In this document: positions 1 to 8,278 of the stretch, piece after piece | Layout: each line of letters begins with the position of its first letter | Numbering within the stretch: the first letter of the stretch is position 1 | From: DATJGR01 sp041739525 | Lineage (GTDB): Bacteria > Pseudomonadota > Gammaproteobacteria > Pseudomonadales > Azotimanducaceae | Reading direction: 5' to 3' | Assembly (NCBI GenBank): GCA_041739525.1 | Contig: JBGSNQ010000075.1 | Coordinates: forward strand, 1-64,000 | Length of the DNA stretch: 64,000 nt | The notes under the pieces: model-generated | What the model saw: the letters and a program-made list of their open reading frames with translations, nothing else | Databases searched by the model: none | What the model was told of the DNA's origin: nothing | Position numbers and translations under genes: made by a program

Positions 1-422
1 CCCGCTGCCATCATCGATGCGGCAATGCTCGCGTCGGTTGCGTCGAGCCCGTCAGGCGTGTCGCCGGGTCGCGCCGAGCCATCGCCAATCGGCAAGGCTT
101 GGCCGTCGGGCGGCAATGCCATGCCGTCGGGATCGATCACGTCCAGCAGCGAAGCGGGCGCGTCAACCGTTGCGGCAGGACTTTCGGCCGCACTCTCGGT
201 GGGGTTCTCGGCCGCGTTCGCAGTCGCAGCGGTGTCGACTGTGGAGTCACGGTTCGTTTCCATCTCCTCTTTCTGCGGCTCGTTCGTCAACGATTTGTTG
301 CCGTTACCCTGATACTGCGACATCACATTGGCAAACGCGGGATCCGCGGCGTCATCGCCGACGGGCGGATCGAGGGGAGCCGGGGATCGCACGGGTGCAT
401 CGAGCAACGCGGTTACATTCAT
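1..422 (-). CDS. fliK: Flagellar hook-length control protein FliK, N-terminal part (cut by window edge)
   Basis: FliK is the secreted ruler that sets hook length and switches export specificity through FlhB. The minus frame opens with ATG at 422 and stays open to the window edge, giving about 140 residues. They are rich in Ala, Asp, Pro and Thr and of low complexity, as is usual for FliK N-termini, and include the segment LPPDGQALP, a FliK-like signature. The conserved C-terminal domain lies outside the window. A good sigma-54 promoter lies about 50 bp upstream. In Pseudomonas fliK follows hptB directly; here an 8-kb block of unrelated genes lies between them. The call rests on composition, motif, promoter and context, not on the diagnostic C-terminus. 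Confidence 0.7.
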   Translation of the reverse strand, partial: MNVTALLDAPVRSPAPLDPPVGDDAADPAFANVMSQYQGNGNKSLTNEPQKEEMETNRDSTVDTAATANAAENPTESAAESPAATVDAPASLLDVIDPDGMALPPDGQALPIGDGSARPGDTPDGLDATDASIAASMMAA

Positions 423-468
423 GGAAGGGCTCGCGAGTCTGTTGTGGTTCGAATGAGTCGATGAACGG

Positions 469-484
469 AGCAAGATCGATGCCA
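469..484 (-). promoter_or_regulatory. Sigma-54 promoter of fliK
   Basis: On the minus strand the sequence reads TGGCAT-CGATC-TTGCT, matching the sigma-54 consensus TGGCAY-N5-TTGCW with the invariant GG and GC at the right spacing. It lies 47 bp upstream of the fliK ATG. Two sigma-54 activator genes (fleQ, fleR) are in this window. Confidence 0.8.
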
Positions 485-582
485 TGCGCCGGCGGTGTGC
501 CCAATGGATCAATCTATGGATAATCGCGCGGGGTTGATCAGAACCCTCACCAGATCTCTCTTCCCGAATGCGGAGCTTGCGA

Positions 583-1887
583 ATGAGTGAACCCGTTGGA
601 CGAACAGGTGTTGCCGCCGAAGCAGCGAACACGCGTTGGCAACGCCGCTACACGCTCGTCGCCCTGGGCTTCGCCGCCACGTTCATCTGCTACATCGACA
701 GGGTCAACATTTCGGTGGCCATCATTCCGATGTCGGCCGACCTCGGCTGGTCCGCTACTACGCAAGGCACCGTGCTGTCGTCCTTCTTCGTCGGATATCT
801 GCTGACGCAGATCGCCGGCGGCTGGCTGGCCGATCGCTTCGGCGGCAAGGTGGTGCTCGCCGGCGGCGTTCTACTGTGGTCGCTCTTCACGATGCTGACT
901 CCGCCGGCCGCCGCGCTCGGTTTCACCGTACTCTTGATCGCACGGATCGGCATGGGCATGGGCGAAGGTGTGAACTTCCCTGCCCTCTACACGATGCACG
1001 CGCGCTGGATTCCCATCGACGAACGTGCTCGGTCGATGGCGCTGAACAACAGCGGCATTCCTCTCGGCACCGTATTCGCGCTGGTGGTTACGCCGATCGT
1101 CGTCGCGCAGCTCGGCTGGCAGTGGGCCTTCTATCTGTTCGGCGCCGTCGGCATCGTCTGGTTCGCCGCATGGCAGCGAGCCACTGCCGCGTCGCCTGCA
1201 GAGCACCCGCGCATCGGCCAGGCTGAACTCGAATACATCCGAACGCATTCGGAACCGGCAGGAGAACCCGGCACTGCCCCATCCATATCCACGTTCCTGA
1301 AGCATCCGGCCGTGTGGGCGATCATGGTGGCGCACTTCTGCAACAACTGGTCGCTGTACATGCTGCTGACGTGGTTGCCGACGTTCGTCAACAAAGGGCT
1401 CGGCGTGAACTTCGCGTCGGTCGGTGTATTTACGATGTTCCCCCACATCGCCTACTTCATCTTTCTGAACGTCGCCGGCAACGTCGCCGACCGGCTGATA
1501 CGCGGCGGCATGGAAGTCGGTCGCGTACGCAAGCTGATGCAGACGATCGGATTCGGGGGCGTCGCCACTGCACTGCTGATCGTAGGCCACGTACACAGCG
1601 CACCGATGGCAATCGCGATAATGACGCTCGGCAACGGCATCTTCGCGTTCACCGCCGGCGGATTCTTCGTCAATCACATGGACATCGCGCCGCGCTCGGC
1701 CGGCACGCTGATGGGCATCACCAACACCATCGCGACCATTCCCGGCATCATCGGCGTTTACGTGAGTGGCTTGATTCTCGACGCAACCGGTTCGTGGGCC
1801 ATCGTGTTCGATGTGGCGGCCGGCATTGCGCTGTTCGGCCTCGTCTTCTATCTGATCTTCGCCAGCGGCAAACGTGTGTTTGATTGA
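583..1887 (+). CDS. MFS transporter, anion:cation symporter (SLC17-like) family
   Basis: An inner-membrane secondary transporter of 434 residues with about twelve hydrophobic segments. The start of helix 1 (CYIDRVNISVAI) and the loop 2-3 motif GGWLADRFGGK are typical of the ACS/SLC17 branch, which imports organic anions such as sugar acids, phthalates or inorganic phosphate; the substrate cannot be read from sequence. ATG at 583 is preferred to the in-frame ATG at 568 because GGAG at 572-575 is well spaced for it. It is the first gene of the non-flagellar block and has no obvious catabolic partner nearby. Confidence 0.85.
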   Translation: MSEPVGRTGVAAEAANTRWQRRYTLVALGFAATFICYIDRVNISVAIIPMSADLGWSATTQGTVLSSFFVGYLLTQIAGGWLADRFGGKVVLAGGVLLWSLFTMLTPPAAALGFTVLLIARIGMGMGEGVNFPALYTMHARWIPIDERARSMALNNSGIPLGTVFALVVTPIVVAQLGWQWAFYLFGAVGIVWFAAWQRATAASPAEHPRIGQAELEYIRTHSEPAGEPGTAPSISTFLKHPAVWAIMVAHFCNNWSLYMLLTWLPTFVNKGLGVNFASVGVFTMFPHIAYFIFLNVAGNVADRLIRGGMEVGRVRKLMQTIGFGGVATALLIVGHVHSAPMAIAIMTLGNGIFAFTAGGFFVNHMDIAPRSAGTLMGITNTIATIPGIIGVYVSGLILDATGSWAIVFDVAAGIALFGLVFYLIFASGKRVFD

Positions 1888-1942
1888 CGGCGCGGCTGCG
1901 GGCTAGAGTGCCGAACCGCTCTGTTTACCACCCGGGGGAACC

Positions 1943-2383
1943 ATGTCGGAAATTGCCGCGCTACCCGCGTTTCAAGCGCTCGTCGTCATCAGCGTGCTGC
2001 TGGCGCTCAAGATGGCTGCCGTTGCATTCGTAACCGCAAAAGCACGCTTCGATTCGAAGGTAGTACTGAATCCCGAAGACGCCCCGGTGAATCCTGGTGC
2101 ACAGGCGCGAAGCGAGGAAGCGGACAGCACGCTGCGCGCGAAGCGTGCACACCTGAACGACGTCGAGAACATTCCCGTATTCATGATTCTAGCGCTGCTG
2201 TTCACGTTCACGGGTTGCTCGGCAACCGCCGGGTGGACGTACTTCGGCGTCTATTTCGTGGCGCGCATGTTACACACGATCTTCTATTTGCGCGCCGTTC
2301 AGCCCTGGCGAACCGCCGCGTTTGCGATCGGACAGCTGACCCAGCTCGGCATCATGGTGCAGCTCTTGATGCGCGTGTTTTGA
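1943..2383 (+). CDS. MAPEG family membrane protein
   Basis: A 146-residue protein with four hydrophobic segments of the MAPEG family (membrane-associated proteins in eicosanoid and glutathione metabolism). The central HLNDVENIPVF stretch and the following YFVARMLHTIFYL match the conserved Glu/Asn and Arg/His positions of microsomal prostaglandin E synthase/glutathione S-transferase-like members. Bacterial homologues are mostly uncharacterised; glutathione-dependent detoxification is an inference. It has a purine-rich GGGGGA ribosome site and ends 3 bp before the convergent small gene on the minus strand. Confidence 0.85.
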   Translation: MSEIAALPAFQALVVISVLLALKMAAVAFVTAKARFDSKVVLNPEDAPVNPGAQARSEEADSTLRAKRAHLNDVENIPVFMILALLFTFTGCSATAGWTYFGVYFVARMLHTIFYLRAVQPWRTAAFAIGQLTQLGIMVQLLMRVF

Positions 2384-2386
2384 GGG

Positions 2387-2575
2387 TCAGCCTCGGCTGC
2401 CGCGCGGGCCGAGAAAGAACCACAGAATCAAACCGACCAGCGGCAACAGCACTACCAGCAAAGTCCACAGCAGTTTTTTCTCGTTCGACTCGGAGCTTTG
2501 AAAGATGTTGATGATGGCCCAGATGTCGCCGGCCAATATCAAGAACCCCAACAGGCCGCTGTACCCAGTGAACAT
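2387..2575 (-). CDS. PLDc_N-domain small membrane protein
   Basis: A 62-residue protein with two transmembrane helices joined by a short charged loop (SSESNEKK) and ending WFFLGPRGSRG, the pattern of the phospholipase D-nuclease N-terminal (PLDc_N) family. The family is widespread and its function is unknown. ATG at 2575 is chosen because GGAG sits about 7 bp upstream; in-frame ATGs at 2587 and 2626 would only add a non-conserved extension. It is convergent with the MAPEG gene and divergent from the MOSC gene. Confidence 0.75.
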   Translation of the reverse strand: MFTGYSGLLGFLILAGDIWAIINIFQSSESNEKKLLWTLLVVLLPLVGLILWFFLGPRGSRG

Positions 2576-2631
2576 GCCGCTCTCCATTATCGGTGAGCGG
2601 GCAGTGTATCCGAACGACAGGAGCATGAAAC

Positions 2632-3513
2632 ATGACGCGTAAACCGGTCGGAGAGCTTTTGCATCTGTGGCGGTTCCCGGTGAAGTCGATGCTCGGCGAG
2701 AGGATCGATGAAGCAGCCGTTACGACTCGCGGCCTGGTCGGCGACCGAGGCTACGCGCTGATCGAAACCGGCTCCGGCAAAGTCGTTAGCGCGAAGAACG
2801 TCAAAGCCTATCCCGACATGTTTGCGTGTCGGGCTGCATACGTGGCGGCACCGAAGCCCGGCGAAACGTTGCCGCCGGTGCGGGTCACGTTGCCCGACGG
2901 CACGTCGGTAACGAGCGACTCGGAAAATGCCGACGCGGCGCTTTCAAAGTTCTTCAAGCGCGACGTACGACTCGCACCGACCGCACCGGAGGACTTCACC
3001 ATCGACGAGTATCACCCCGACATCGAAAAGGACGACCTCGGACCCGCGATCGAAGCGAAACTCGGCTCCGCGCTGTTCGCGCGCGTCGGCGTCCCCTCTC
3101 CGGTTCCGGTGGGCGCGTTCTTCGACGCGTTCCCGCTTTCGGTGCTGACGACTGCGACACTCGAACGTTTGAACGCGCTGCGTCCGCAAAGCGCGTTCGA
3201 TGAACGCCGCTTCCGCATGAACGTCATCGTGCGCACGAGCGAATCCGGTTTCGTAGAGAACGATTGGGTGACCAAGACACTCGCCATCGGCAATGACGTT
3301 CGATTGCACATCACCATGCCCGACCCGCGCTGCGTGATGACTACACTCGCGCAGGGCGAGTTGCCGCGCGACATCGAAGTGTTGCGAACACTGACGCGGC
3401 ACAATCGAATCCCAGTTGCCGGGCTCGGCAATTCACCGTGCGCCGGCGTGTATGCCGTGATCACGTCCGCGGGAACCGTGCGCAAGGGCGATGAGGTTTC
3501 GATCGCCACATGA
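2632..3513 (+). CDS. MOSC domain protein with MOSC N-terminal beta barrel
   Basis: This 293-residue protein has the N-terminal beta-barrel signature (LWRFPVKSMLGE, then GDRGYALIE at about 40-50) and a C-terminal MOSC domain with DPRCVMTTL and the near-terminal NSPCAGVYA, whose Cys is the expected sulfur/molybdenum cofactor ligand. MOSC proteins such as YcbX and mARC bind molybdenum cofactor and reduce N-hydroxylated compounds or carry sulfur. No ferredoxin domain follows, so an electron donor must come from elsewhere. AGGAG precedes the start. The stop overlaps (ATGA) a tiny ORF that runs into the transporter gene downstream. A modABC locus 40 kb away could supply molybdate. Confidence 0.85.
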   Translation: MTRKPVGELLHLWRFPVKSMLGERIDEAAVTTRGLVGDRGYALIETGSGKVVSAKNVKAYPDMFACRAAYVAAPKPGETLPPVRVTLPDGTSVTSDSENADAALSKFFKRDVRLAPTAPEDFTIDEYHPDIEKDDLGPAIEAKLGSALFARVGVPSPVPVGAFFDAFPLSVLTTATLERLNALRPQSAFDERRFRMNVIVRTSESGFVENDWVTKTLAIGNDVRLHITMPDPRCVMTTLAQGELPRDIEVLRTLTRHNRIPVAGLGNSPCAGVYAVITSAGTVRKGDEVSIAT

Positions 3514-3641
3514 TCGAACGCGTGATCCTCGGCCTTGGCGGTATCACGCTGGCGGTGTGCAGCCCCATCGAGCTGACCGTGGCGATGGTCTGCGCACGGC
3601 TTACACTGCACCGGGGCGAACCGAGCGAACGAGGCGCCTGA
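3510..3641 (+). CDS. Possible small coupled ORF between MOSC and CDF genes
   Basis: A 43-residue ORF (starts MIERVILGLGG) whose ATG overlaps the MOSC stop (ATGA) and whose stop overlaps the next start (TGATG). It has one moderately hydrophobic segment. It resembles no family I know. The double overlap suggests it may simply carry ribosomes from one gene to the next, or be a real small membrane protein; the reading could also be chance. Confidence 0.3.
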   Translation: MIERVILGLGGITLAVCSPIELTVAMVCARLTLHRGEPSERGA

Positions 3642-4324
3642 TGTCCGACTGCTGCAACGACAAAGCGTGTGAAATCGAAGCGCTGAAGGCGAAGCAATCG
3701 TCGACGCTGAAGGCGGTGCTCGGAATCAACGCCGCGATGTTCGGTGTGGAACTGGCCGCCGGCATCGCGGCAGGCTCGGTAGCACTCGTCGCCGACTCGC
3801 TCGACATGCTGGGCGACGCGCTCGTATACGGCTTCAGCCTGTACGCGGTAACGCGCGGTGCGCGTGCAAAGGCGGTGTCCGCGTTGCTGAAAGGCGGCAT
3901 CATGGCGGCGTTCGGCTTGATGGTGTTGTTACAGGCAATCTACAAGTCGCTGCATCCGGAAACGCCTGTGGTCGAAATGATCGGCGCGATCGGCCTGCTG
4001 GCGCTGGTCGCCAACGGTTCGTGTCTGGCGCTGCTGTGGCGGCACCGTGCGGACGACATCAACATGCGCTCTGTATGGCTCTGCTCGCGTAATGACATCA
4101 TCGCCAACGTATCGGTATTGTGTGCTGCGGTGGCTGTCTGGCAGCTCGGCTCGGCCTGGCCCGATATCGTGGTTGGCGCTGCGCTGGCCGCACTGTTCTT
4201 CCGTTCGTCGATCCAGGTCGTTCGCGACGCGCTGCGGGAATTGCGCACGATTCCGCCCATTCCTTCCGCCGCTGCATTCGCGCTCGCCGTTCCAATCGAA
4301 ACGTCGCCGCCCAAACAGTTCTAA
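3641..4324 (+). CDS. Cation diffusion facilitator-like transporter
   Basis: A 227-residue inner-membrane protein with a Cys-containing N-terminus (MSDCCNDKAC) followed by about six transmembrane helices. Helix 2 contains SVALVADSLDMLGDALVYG, the HxxxD-like CDF metal site here in the ADSxDMxGDA form, and a second Asn/Asp pair occurs around CSRNDIIANV. CDF proteins export Zn2+, Co2+, Cd2+ or Fe2+ in exchange for protons. The protein lacks most of the cytosolic C-terminal domain, as in short CDF relatives annotated as cation transporters. Its start overlaps the stop of the preceding small ORF, so it is probably co-transcribed with the MOSC gene. Confidence 0.8.
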   Translation: MSDCCNDKACEIEALKAKQSSTLKAVLGINAAMFGVELAAGIAAGSVALVADSLDMLGDALVYGFSLYAVTRGARAKAVSALLKGGIMAAFGLMVLLQAIYKSLHPETPVVEMIGAIGLLALVANGSCLALLWRHRADDINMRSVWLCSRNDIIANVSVLCAAVAVWQLGSAWPDIVVGAALAALFFRSSIQVVRDALRELRTIPPIPSAAAFALAVPIETSPPKQF

Positions 4325-4380
4325 CGCTTATCGAGACGCGAGGGCGAACTGCGTGAGAAACCAATCAACAGGAGGTTGCC

Positions 4381-4740
4381 ATGACGCTCGAGGTCGTTCG
4401 CCTGGGCAGCGGCGTTGGAGAACGTACTTCAGCCGATCCGTATTACCGCGTGGTATCGGGCAAACCGTCGGCGCGCGCGTCGGATTCATTCGAAGATCCA
4501 TCGGGTGCCGTGAAGGCCGGTGTTGCCACCTATCAACCCGGCGCGCTCGACCTGCTCGGCTATCCCTACGACGAGTACTGCTTCCTGCTCGAAGGTCAGG
4601 TGATCATCACCAGCGAATCCGGCAACAAGCAGACCTTCACAGCCGGTGATGCCTTCATGCTGCCGCGCGGCTTCAAGGGACGTTGGGACATGCCGAACGG
4701 CATGCGGAAATACTACGTCGTGTTCGATCGGCGGGCATAA
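4381..4740 (+). CDS. Cupin domain protein (DUF861-like)
   Basis: A 119-residue single-domain cupin. The first cupin motif is represented by DEYCFLLEGQVIITSESG and the second by GDAFMLPRGFKGRWDMP, the form seen in the DUF861/EutQ-like branch (cupin_3), in which canonical His ligands are partly replaced. The ending RKYYVVFDR is typical of that branch. Function is unknown; members are linked to small-molecule or ureidoglycolate-type metabolism. A strong AGGAGG ribosome site precedes the ATG. It is followed closely by an epimerase gene on the same strand. Confidence 0.8.
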   Translation: MTLEVVRLGSGVGERTSADPYYRVVSGKPSARASDSFEDPSGAVKAGVATYQPGALDLLGYPYDEYCFLLEGQVIITSESGNKQTFTAGDAFMLPRGFKGRWDMPNGMRKYYVVFDRRA

Positions 4741-4776
4741 AGAACGCCCCTCAGCTGCATTGGCGCTCGCGCTGAA

Positions 4777-5733
4777 ATGAAGCTTCTCGTTACAGGCAGC
4801 TCCGGCCATCTCGGTGAGGCGCTCGTACGCACACTGCGTTCAACCGAACACACTGTCGTTGGCCTCGATATCACTGCTTCGCCGTTCACAAGCATCGTCG
4901 GCTCTATCGCCGATCGAAGCGTGGTCGATCAGGCCATGCGCGGTGTCGACGCCGTTGTGCACACGGCAACGCTGCACAAGCCGCATGTCGCAACGCATCC
5001 TGCGCAGGCATTCATCGACACGAACGTCACCGGCACGTTGGCGCTGCTCGAAGCGGCCGTAGTCGAACGCGTGCGCGCCTTCATATTCACCAGCACCACC
5101 AGCGCGTTCGGCGATGCGCTGGTGCCGTCAGCCGGTGAACCGGCGGCATGGATCACCGAATCGACCACGCCGATACCGAAGAACATCTACGGCGTTACGA
5201 AGACCGCCGCAGAAGACGTGTGCGCGCTGTTTCATCGCAACCACCGTCTGCCGTGCCTGATCCTGCGCACATCGCGGTTTTTCCCCGAAGACGACGACCA
5301 CGCGCAGATGCGCGATGCCTACGACCCGGTGAATCTCAAGGTGAACGAATATCTCTATCGGCGCGTCGACATCGAAGACGCGGTGAACGCGCACCTGCTT
5401 GCACTCAAACGCGCGCCCGCGATCGGCTTCGGCCGGTACATCATCAGCGCAACGACTCCGTTCGAGCGCGAAGACGTCGCAGCGTTGCGGATCGACGCCC
5501 CCCGCGTGCTGGCGATGCGAGTACCGGATTACGAGGGCGAATATCGGCGGCGCGGCTGGCGCATGTTCCCGAGCCTCGATCGGGTGTACGTGAATGATCA
5601 CGCGCGCACTGAACTGAACTGGCGACCGCGCTACGACTTCGCGTACATCCTCGCTCGATTGCGTGCGGGCGAAGATCCGCGCAGCCCGATGGCAATTGCG
5701 GTGGGCTACAAGGGCTATCACCCGCAAGGTTGA
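4777..5733 (+). CDS. NAD(P)-dependent epimerase/dehydratase (extended SDR)
   Basis: A 318-residue Rossmann protein. The N-terminal TGSSGHLGEAL is the extended-SDR glycine motif TGxxGxxG; Asp follows at the end of beta-2 (GLDIT), favouring NAD+. The catalytic Tyr/Lys pair is in NIYGVTKTAAED (YxxxK) and the Ser/Thr is supplied by FTSTTSAFG. The substrate is probably a nucleotide sugar or related carbonyl compound but cannot be specified. It is 36 bp downstream of the cupin gene and may share its transcript. Confidence 0.85.
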   Translation: MKLLVTGSSGHLGEALVRTLRSTEHTVVGLDITASPFTSIVGSIADRSVVDQAMRGVDAVVHTATLHKPHVATHPAQAFIDTNVTGTLALLEAAVVERVRAFIFTSTTSAFGDALVPSAGEPAAWITESTTPIPKNIYGVTKTAAEDVCALFHRNHRLPCLILRTSRFFPEDDDHAQMRDAYDPVNLKVNEYLYRRVDIEDAVNAHLLALKRAPAIGFGRYIISATTPFEREDVAALRIDAPRVLAMRVPDYEGEYRRRGWRMFPSLDRVYVNDHARTELNWRPRYDFAYILARLRAGEDPRSPMAIAVGYKGYHPQG

Positions 5734-6277
5734 ACCGCGGGTGTCGTTGAGGCGATGGCGGACCCAGCCGGTTCATTCGAGGAGCTTGGTTTATCAATGA
5801 AGCGGCGGTGGTGCGATGAGCGTGCCCGTCGCATTCAGATGCCGCGTCGGCTGGGCCGTTGCCGGCGGCTGAGCATTTGGACCATGGCCCTATTCAATTC
5901 GCTCGGTCGAAACGCGTTCGCACACCACGCGATCCTGATCGCCAACAATTCCATCGACTCGATGTCTCTCACCCGGGCCATCCGCATTGATTGGGGCCAT
6001 GGTCGAACAGCGCTAGCCGCAGGTGCCGCAATCGGCGCGACGCCTCCTTCGCCGCAAGCGATCGTCGAACCTGAACTCATTCGCTAGCAAACCCTGCCCG
6101 AACCAACCGGTCCGGCCCCTTTTACCCGTGACATCGAGCCCACCAACCCGACGCCCTGTTTGCCCACGTTGATAGGGGCCGTGTTCGGGTCGTAGCGAGC
6201 CCTGTCGTCCCGCGCGATGGTCCGTGCGCAACCGACCTCCGTTGGTTACGCAAAGCGCGATCAGCCCGTGCGGGCCC
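5734..6277. other. Region without a recognisable gene
   Basis: About 540 bp between the epimerase and LysR genes. An open frame on the plus strand (5755-6087, about 110 codons) has no recognisable motif, poor composition and no good ribosome site, and is not called. No clear hairpin terminator or promoter was identified. Confidence 0.5.
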
Positions 6278-7191
6278 CTACTCCTCACGCAATGCCTGAA
6301 ACCGTTCCACCAGAAAGTCGATCAAGGCACGCACCGAAGGCAGCAACCCCCGTCGCGATGCGAACACCGCATGGATGATCTCGCGGCGCGGCGCCCAAGC
6401 GGGTAACAGCCTCACGAGTTCACCGCGCGCGATCTCGCCCCCTAGCATCATCGTTGGCAATTGCACCACGCCGACTCCCGCCATCGCCGCGGCACGCAAT
6501 GCAGGCATGCTGCCGGTTACGAACCGGGGTTGATGGTGGATGATCGCAGACGCTTCCTCGGGGCCGAGCAAGTGCCAGGTGTGGTCGTCCTGAACGGTGC
6601 CCAGGTCGAGACTCGGGAATAGCGACAGGTCCGCCGGCACGCTCGGTGCACCGAGCCGCGCGAGCAACGCAGGACTCGCGACCAGACACTGACCACGATC
6701 TGCCAGCGTGCGCAGCACCAGATCGCTGTCGTCGAGCGGCGGCGGCCGAACTCGAATGGCCACATCGATACCTTCACCCACGACATCGACGCGACGGTTG
6801 GTTGCTTCGAGATGTACTTCCACGCGTGGGTACGTCGCCATGAAGGCCGCCACCATCTCGCCGACGCGCACGTCCAGCAGCGCAACCGGACAGGTCAGCC
6901 GCACCACGCCGCACGGCTCCGCACGGGTCTGGTCGATGGCGTCCTGAGCGGCTTGAGCCTCCACCAGCATCGCCTTGCAGTGTGCGTAGTAGTTCTGACC
7001 GATTTCAGTGACGGCGAAGCGCCGCGTGGAGCGCTGGATCAGGCGCACGCCGAGACGTTCCTCGAGCACGCCGATACGCCGGCTCAGCTTCGACTTCGGG
7101 ATCCCCAATGCGCGCCCCGCCGGTGCGAAGCCGCCGTGGTCGACCACGCTGCGAAGTAATAGAGGTCGTTGAGATCCTGCATCGAGCCCAT
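6278..7191 (-). pseudogene. LysR-family transcriptional regulator, frameshifted near the N-terminus
   Basis: The protein would be a typical LysR regulator of about 304 residues: an N-terminal winged helix (MQDLNDLYYFAA, then VVDHGGFAPAGRALG, LSRRIGVLEERLG) and a C-terminal effector-binding domain. The start MGSMQDL at 7191 is in one frame, while everything from VVDHGG onward is in another. One base is missing at about 7147-7149: the run that should encode AAVVDHGG lacks one G/C, giving AAWSTT in the first frame. Either the gene is inactivated or this is a sequencing error; the rest is perfectly preserved, so decay would be recent. It is divergent from the pirin gene, an arrangement in which LysR proteins usually control the pirin. 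Confidence 0.8.
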
Positions 7192-7192
7192 C

Positions 7193-7208
7193 GTTCTAGA
7201 TACGGAAC
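7193..7208. promoter_or_regulatory. Possible LysR operator (GTTC-N8-GAAC)
   Basis: A short inverted repeat GTTC-TAGATACG-GAAC lies right next to the LysR start in the divergent LysR-pirin intergenic region. LysR proteins often bind TTC-N-GAA-type dyads and repress their own gene. The assignment is by position and shape only. Confidence 0.3.
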
Positions 7209-7301
7209 GCTGAGGATAGTTTTGGACATCTACCGGCGCCATCGTCTCGCGCCTATGTTTACTCACGACTGGTCGGCACCACTTCAGGAGGTCGACCCAG
7301 A

Positions 7302-8192
7302 ATGGAGATGAGCATGGAGATGAGCATGAAGAAGATTCTCGGTACCTATAGCGCCCCTCGCCCGCACTGGGTCGGCGACGGCTTTCCGGTGCGCTCGCTG
7401 TTCTCGTACGTGAGCCACGGCGAGCACCTGAGCCCGTTCCTGCTGCTCGACTACGCCGGTCCGGCGCAGTTCGACCCGGCCTCTCGCCCGCGTGGGGTAG
7501 GCGAGCATCCGCACCGCGGTTTCGAAACGGTGACCATCGTCTATCAAGGTGAAGTGGCGCATCGCGACTCCACCGGCGCGGGCGGCCGCATCGGTCCGGG
7601 CGACGTGCAATGGATGACGGCCGCGTCCGGAATCCTGCATGAAGAGTTCCACTCGCCGGAATTCACGAAAACCGGCGGAACGCTCGAGATGGTGCAGTTG
7701 TGGGTGAACCTGCCTGCGCAGGACAAACTCGCGGAACCGGGCTATCAGACGCTGCTCGACGCCGACATTCCGTCGGTCGAACTTGCTGACGGCGCAGGAA
7801 AGGTGCGGGTGATCGCAGGTGAGTTCGAGGGGCATCGCGGACCGGCGCACACATTCACGCCCATCGACGTGTGGGACGTGCGCCTGAACCAGGGCAAGAC
7901 GAGCCGCTTCACCGTAGCGGAAGGCCATACGCTTGCGTTGGTCGTTCTCCACGGCACCGTGAAAGTGAACGGCGCCGAATCCGCACGCGATGCGCAGATG
8001 GTGTTGCTCGATCGTGCCGACACCGACGTGGTCGTCGAGGCACAAAGCGATGCGACCCTGGTGCTGCTGAGCGGCGAGCCGATCGACGAACCGATCGTCG
8101 GTTACGGCCCGTTCGTCATGAACACGCAAGCCGAGATTCGGCAGGCGGTAGACGACTTCAACAAAGGCAGGTTCGGACGCATGGTTGCCTGA
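7302..8192 (+). CDS. Pirin family protein
   Basis: A 296-residue bicupin of the pirin family. Residues include HPHRGFETVTIVYQGEVAHRDS, which holds the two His of the metal site, followed by GDVQWMTAASGILHEEFHS with the third His and the Glu ligand. Bacterial pirins are iron-binding proteins; some have quercetin dioxygenase activity and others regulate metabolic enzymes. AGGAGG at 7286-7291 is 10 bp before the ATG at 7302. The first 24 bp are two exact copies of a 12-bp unit (ATGGAGATGAGC), so in-frame ATGs at 7314 and 7326 are alternative starts and the homologous sequence begins at MKKILG (7326). Confidence 0.9.
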   Translation: MEMSMEMSMKKILGTYSAPRPHWVGDGFPVRSLFSYVSHGEHLSPFLLLDYAGPAQFDPASRPRGVGEHPHRGFETVTIVYQGEVAHRDSTGAGGRIGPGDVQWMTAASGILHEEFHSPEFTKTGGTLEMVQLWVNLPAQDKLAEPGYQTLLDADIPSVELADGAGKVRVIAGEFEGHRGPAHTFTPIDVWDVRLNQGKTSRFTVAEGHTLALVVLHGTVKVNGAESARDAQMVLLDRADTDVVVEAQSDATLVLLSGEPIDEPIVGYGPFVMNTQAEIRQAVDDFNKGRFGRMVA

Positions 8193-8204
8193 AGACCTCG
8201 CCGC

Positions 8205-8228
8205 GGCCCCGCAAATCAGTGCGGGGTC
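8205..8228 (+). terminator. Hairpin between pirin and hptB
   Basis: GGCCCCGC and GCGGGGTC pair around an 8-nt loop just after the pirin stop. A TTTT run occurs about 17 bp further on, so it is a weak intrinsic terminator. It may serve both convergent genes. Confidence 0.45.
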
Positions 8229-8278
8229 GCTGTCGGCGGCGCGTTTTGATTCCCCTACCGCGTGACGAGTGAGGCTGA

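Noticed and set aside
5755..6087. Plus-strand open frame of about 110 codons downstream of the epimerase gene
   Set aside because: No family signature, Arg-rich irregular composition and no ribosome site; likely chance in GC-rich DNA.
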